Assembly (NCBI GenBank): GCA_021781185.1
Contig: JAJXXI010000495.1
Coordinates: 1-7,828, forward strand
Source of the DNA: a bacterium
Lineage (GTDB): Bacteria; Verrucomicrobiota; Verrucomicrobiia; Limisphaerales; UBA11358
Direction of reading: 5' to 3'
Length of the DNA stretch: 7,828 nucleotides
In this document: positions 6,308 to 7,828 of the stretch, piece after piece
How positions within the stretch are numbered: position 1 is the first letter of the stretch
Layout: each line of letters opens with the position of its first letter
The notes under the pieces: generated by a model
What the model was told of the DNA's origin: nothing
The model's input: only the letters and a program-made list of their open reading frames with translations
The model's database searches: none
Program-made: the position numbers and the translations under genes

Positions 6308-7321
6308 ATGAAAAAGTCCTTAAAGCAGGCGCAGTCAGCCGATGACAAACGGCGGATGGAGAAGGCGGGATTAAAAATCCGCCGCATCCTGGTGCCGCTG
6401 GACTTTTCAGGCCTGGCGCGGCAGGCCCTCAATTGCGCGGTGCCATTGGCGCGTAAATACAAGGCCAAAATCAGCCTGGTGCATGTGGTGCCACCGGCTC
6501 TGATCATGGCGGCGTTCCCCGGCGAAGGTTCGTTTTTGCCGGTGAACAACAATGACAAAGCCTTTCTGAGGTCCGCCAAGTTGCATCTGGACAAACTGGC
6601 CGCCCGGCTCCTGCCGGGAAAGTTGCTGGGGCGGAAAATGGTCCGCGAGGGCAATGCCGCCTTCGAGGTGGTTCAGGCGGCCAAAGTGCTGAAGGCGGAC
6701 CTCATTGTGCTTTCCACCAACAGCCGTTCCCGGCTGCAACGCGCCATGTTCGGCAGCACCGCCGAGCGGATTGTGCGTCACGCGGATTGCCCGGTGCTCA
6801 CGGTGCGACGCCAGACCGGCACGTCGGCAAAACAGATGCTGTTGTCGGAAAAACCGGCTTATCCGGCCGGGCTGCCTTGGAACCGAATTCTGGTGCCGCT
6901 GGATTTTTCGCTGAGCTCGTTGCGGGCACTGGAAGCTATCGTGACGCTGGCCCAACCGTGCGGCGCCCGGCTTTTTTTATTGAATGTCATCGAACCCAAT
7001 CCTTATTCCACGGGCATGGACGGCTCGATTCTGGTGTTGCCGGACTATACCATGGCGCGGGATGCCAAAAGCCAGTTGCCGCGCATTGCGCACCATTTTG
7101 TGCCCGCATCGGTGCCGGTCACCCCGTTGGTGTTGCGCGGGCGGGCGTCCAGCGTCATCGTCGAAACCGCCGCCCAAAACGGGGTGGATTTGATTGTGCT
7201 GTCCACGCACGGGCACACGGGACTGGACCGGCTGCTGCTGGGCAGCACTGCCGAACAGGTGGTGCGCCACGCGAACTGCCCCGTGCTGGTGCTGCGCAAA
7301 ATTCCAAAAAAGCGAAACTGA
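6308..7321 (+). CDS. Tandem-domain universal stress protein (UspA family)
   Basis: A 337-residue cytoplasmic protein made of two Usp domains. Domain 1 (about 24-166) starts IRRILVPLDFSGLARQAL and ends GSTAERIVRHADCPVLTVRR. Domain 2 (about 192-334) starts NRILVPLDFSLSSLRALEAI and ends GSTAEQVVRHANCPVLVLRK. The Asp of VPLDFS (Asp32, Asp199) is kept in both. The nucleotide-loop motif G-x2-G-x9-G-(S/T) reads S-TH-G-x9-GS in domain 2 (299-313) but S-TN-S-x9-GS in domain 1 (136-150), so domain 1 has lost the second Gly and may bind ATP poorly. Such proteins support survival under starvation, oxidative or other stress; the exact role is unknown. ATG 6308 (MKKSLKQAQS) is chosen because codon bias is weak upstream. 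GTG 6188 or ATG 6191 would add about 40 poorly structured residues and would place the start almost against the preceding gene. Confidence 0.92.
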   Translation: MKKSLKQAQSADDKRRMEKAGLKIRRILVPLDFSGLARQALNCAVPLARKYKAKISLVHVVPPALIMAAFPGEGSFLPVNNNDKAFLRSAKLHLDKLAARLLPGKLLGRKMVREGNAAFEVVQAAKVLKADLIVLSTNSRSRLQRAMFGSTAERIVRHADCPVLTVRRQTGTSAKQMLLSEKPAYPAGLPWNRILVPLDFSLSSLRALEAIVTLAQPCGARLFLLNVIEPNPYSTGMDGSILVLPDYTMARDAKSQLPRIAHHFVPASVPVTPLVLRGRASSVIVETAAQNGVDLIVLSTHGHTGLDRLLLGSTAEQVVRHANCPVLVLRKIPKKRN

Positions 7322-7350
7322 TTTTTTGAAAAACTGAAACCAAAAACAAA

Positions 7351-7357
7351 GAAAGGA
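7351..7357 (+). promoter_or_regulatory. Shine-Dalgarno site of the YqjD/ElaB-like gene
   Basis: GAAAGGA, seven bases before ATG 7365, in an A-rich leader. It is the clearest ribosome site in the window, where most other genes lack one, and suggests strong expression. Confidence 0.65.
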
Positions 7358-7364
7358 CAACATT

Positions 7365-7700
7365 ATGGAAACCAACTATGAAGCCATTGAAAAAGAACAC
7401 AGCGCCGTCGCCCGCGAACGTCTCATGGAGGATTTACAAGGACTCACCCGCGATGCGGAGGACCTGCTGAAAGCCACCGCCGGCGACGTGAGCGACAAGG
7501 CCAAAGAGGCCCGCTCGCGTGTTTCGGCGGCACTGGAACGCGCCCGGGCCAGTTATGCGCGCATGCAGGATCAAACCATCGCCTCCGCCAAGGCGGCCGC
7601 GAAAAAGGCGGACCTCGTGATCCGCGATCATCCGTATGAATCCATCGGCATTGCCTTTGGCGTGGGGCTGTTGATCGGTGTTTTGGTCACCCGCAAATAA
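7365..7700 (+). CDS. YqjD/ElaB/DUF883-like membrane-anchored protein
   Basis: A 111-residue protein. Residues 1-85 are highly charged and alanine-rich, predicted as a long helix or coiled coil (LMEDLQGLTRDAEDLLKATA, then repeated Ala-Lys patterns). Residues 88-111 contain the family's closing signature DHPYESIGIAFGVGLLIG followed by VLVTRK, a single C-terminal membrane anchor with a positive end. In E. coli, YqjD and ElaB are inner-membrane, stationary-phase proteins that associate with ribosomes; the same role here is inference. It lies 43 bases after the Usp gene and only three bases before the YqjE-like gene, matching the yqjD-yqjE order known from proteobacteria. Confidence 0.9.
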   Translation: METNYEAIEKEHSAVARERLMEDLQGLTRDAEDLLKATAGDVSDKAKEARSRVSAALERARASYARMQDQTIASAKAAAKKADLVIRDHPYESIGIAFGVGLLIGVLVTRK

Positions 7701-7703
7701 GTC

Positions 7704-7828
7704 ATGAGCAATCATTCACCCGGTGCCGGCTGGTTTGAATCGTTCCGCAGCATTGGCGAGTCGTCACTCGCCCTGCTGCGCAGCCGGTTTGAACTGTTCA
7801 CGGTCGAAATCCAGGAGGAGAAGCTGCG
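7704..7828 (+). CDS. YqjE/holin_3_6-like membrane protein, 5' part only
   Basis: The first 41 codons are present; the gene runs off the window. The visible part, with SLALLRSRFELFTVEIQEEK near its end, matches the amphipathic N-terminal helix typical of the YqjE / phage-holin superfamily III proteins (PF07332), which continue into two membrane helices of about 110-140 residues in all. Despite the family name these are usually chromosomal, non-phage proteins. The ATG is three bases after the YqjD-like stop with no Shine-Dalgarno of its own, so translational coupling is likely. Confidence 0.75.
   Translation, partial: MSNHSPGAGWFESFRSIGESSLALLRSRFELFTVEIQEEKL

Noticed and set aside
7704..7828. 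A prophage holin suggesting a phage remnant
   Set aside because: The family name is misleading; the yqjD-yqjE order and the absence of other phage genes indicate a chromosomal membrane protein.

Overview
The window is GC-rich bacterial chromosomal DNA with ordinary housekeeping and stress content. No phage, transposon, CRISPR, rRNA or tRNA is visible. The gene styles suggest an environmental Verrucomicrobia-like bacterium (Pedosphaera/Limisphaerales type). These styles are a soluble PAS-PAS-HisKA_3 kinase with a NarL-type partner, a tandem-domain UspA protein, a YqjD/ElaB-like protein followed by a YqjE-like holin-family protein, and few clear Shine-Dalgarno sites. The taxonomic placement is inference from protein flavour only.

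Layout. Positions 1-444 hold no gene I can defend. A + strand SLC13/DASS-type permease with two inserted RCK_C (TrkA-C) domains spans 445-2247. Tail to tail with it, on the - strand at 2266-3168, is a small MscS-type mechanosensitive channel gene. It is broken by a +1 frameshift, an amber codon and a -1 frameshift, all within about 250 bases, while the protein on either side stays well conserved. Going rightward from a short divergent gap, a two-component pair follows: a soluble histidine kinase (3366-4850) and its LuxR/NarL-type response regulator (4856-5536). A gene-poor stretch of about 460 bases rich in short inverted repeats (5537-5995) leads into a 62-residue hypothetical protein (5996-6184), a double UspA protein (6308-7321), a YqjD/ElaB/DUF883-like membrane-anchored protein (7365-7700), and the start of a YqjE/holin_3_6-like membrane protein cut by the window edge (7704-7828).

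Taken together, the right half reads as a sensing and stress-response neighbourhood: a sensor kinase and regulator, then universal stress, ribosome- or membrane-associated and inner-membrane small proteins. The left half is about ion flux and osmotic balance: an anion/dicarboxylate-type permease and a mechanosensitive channel. I see no clearly new biological system. The items most worth checking are the triple-lesion mscS gene, the alternative-hairpin region at 5877-5933, and the small conserved-looking ORF before uspA.
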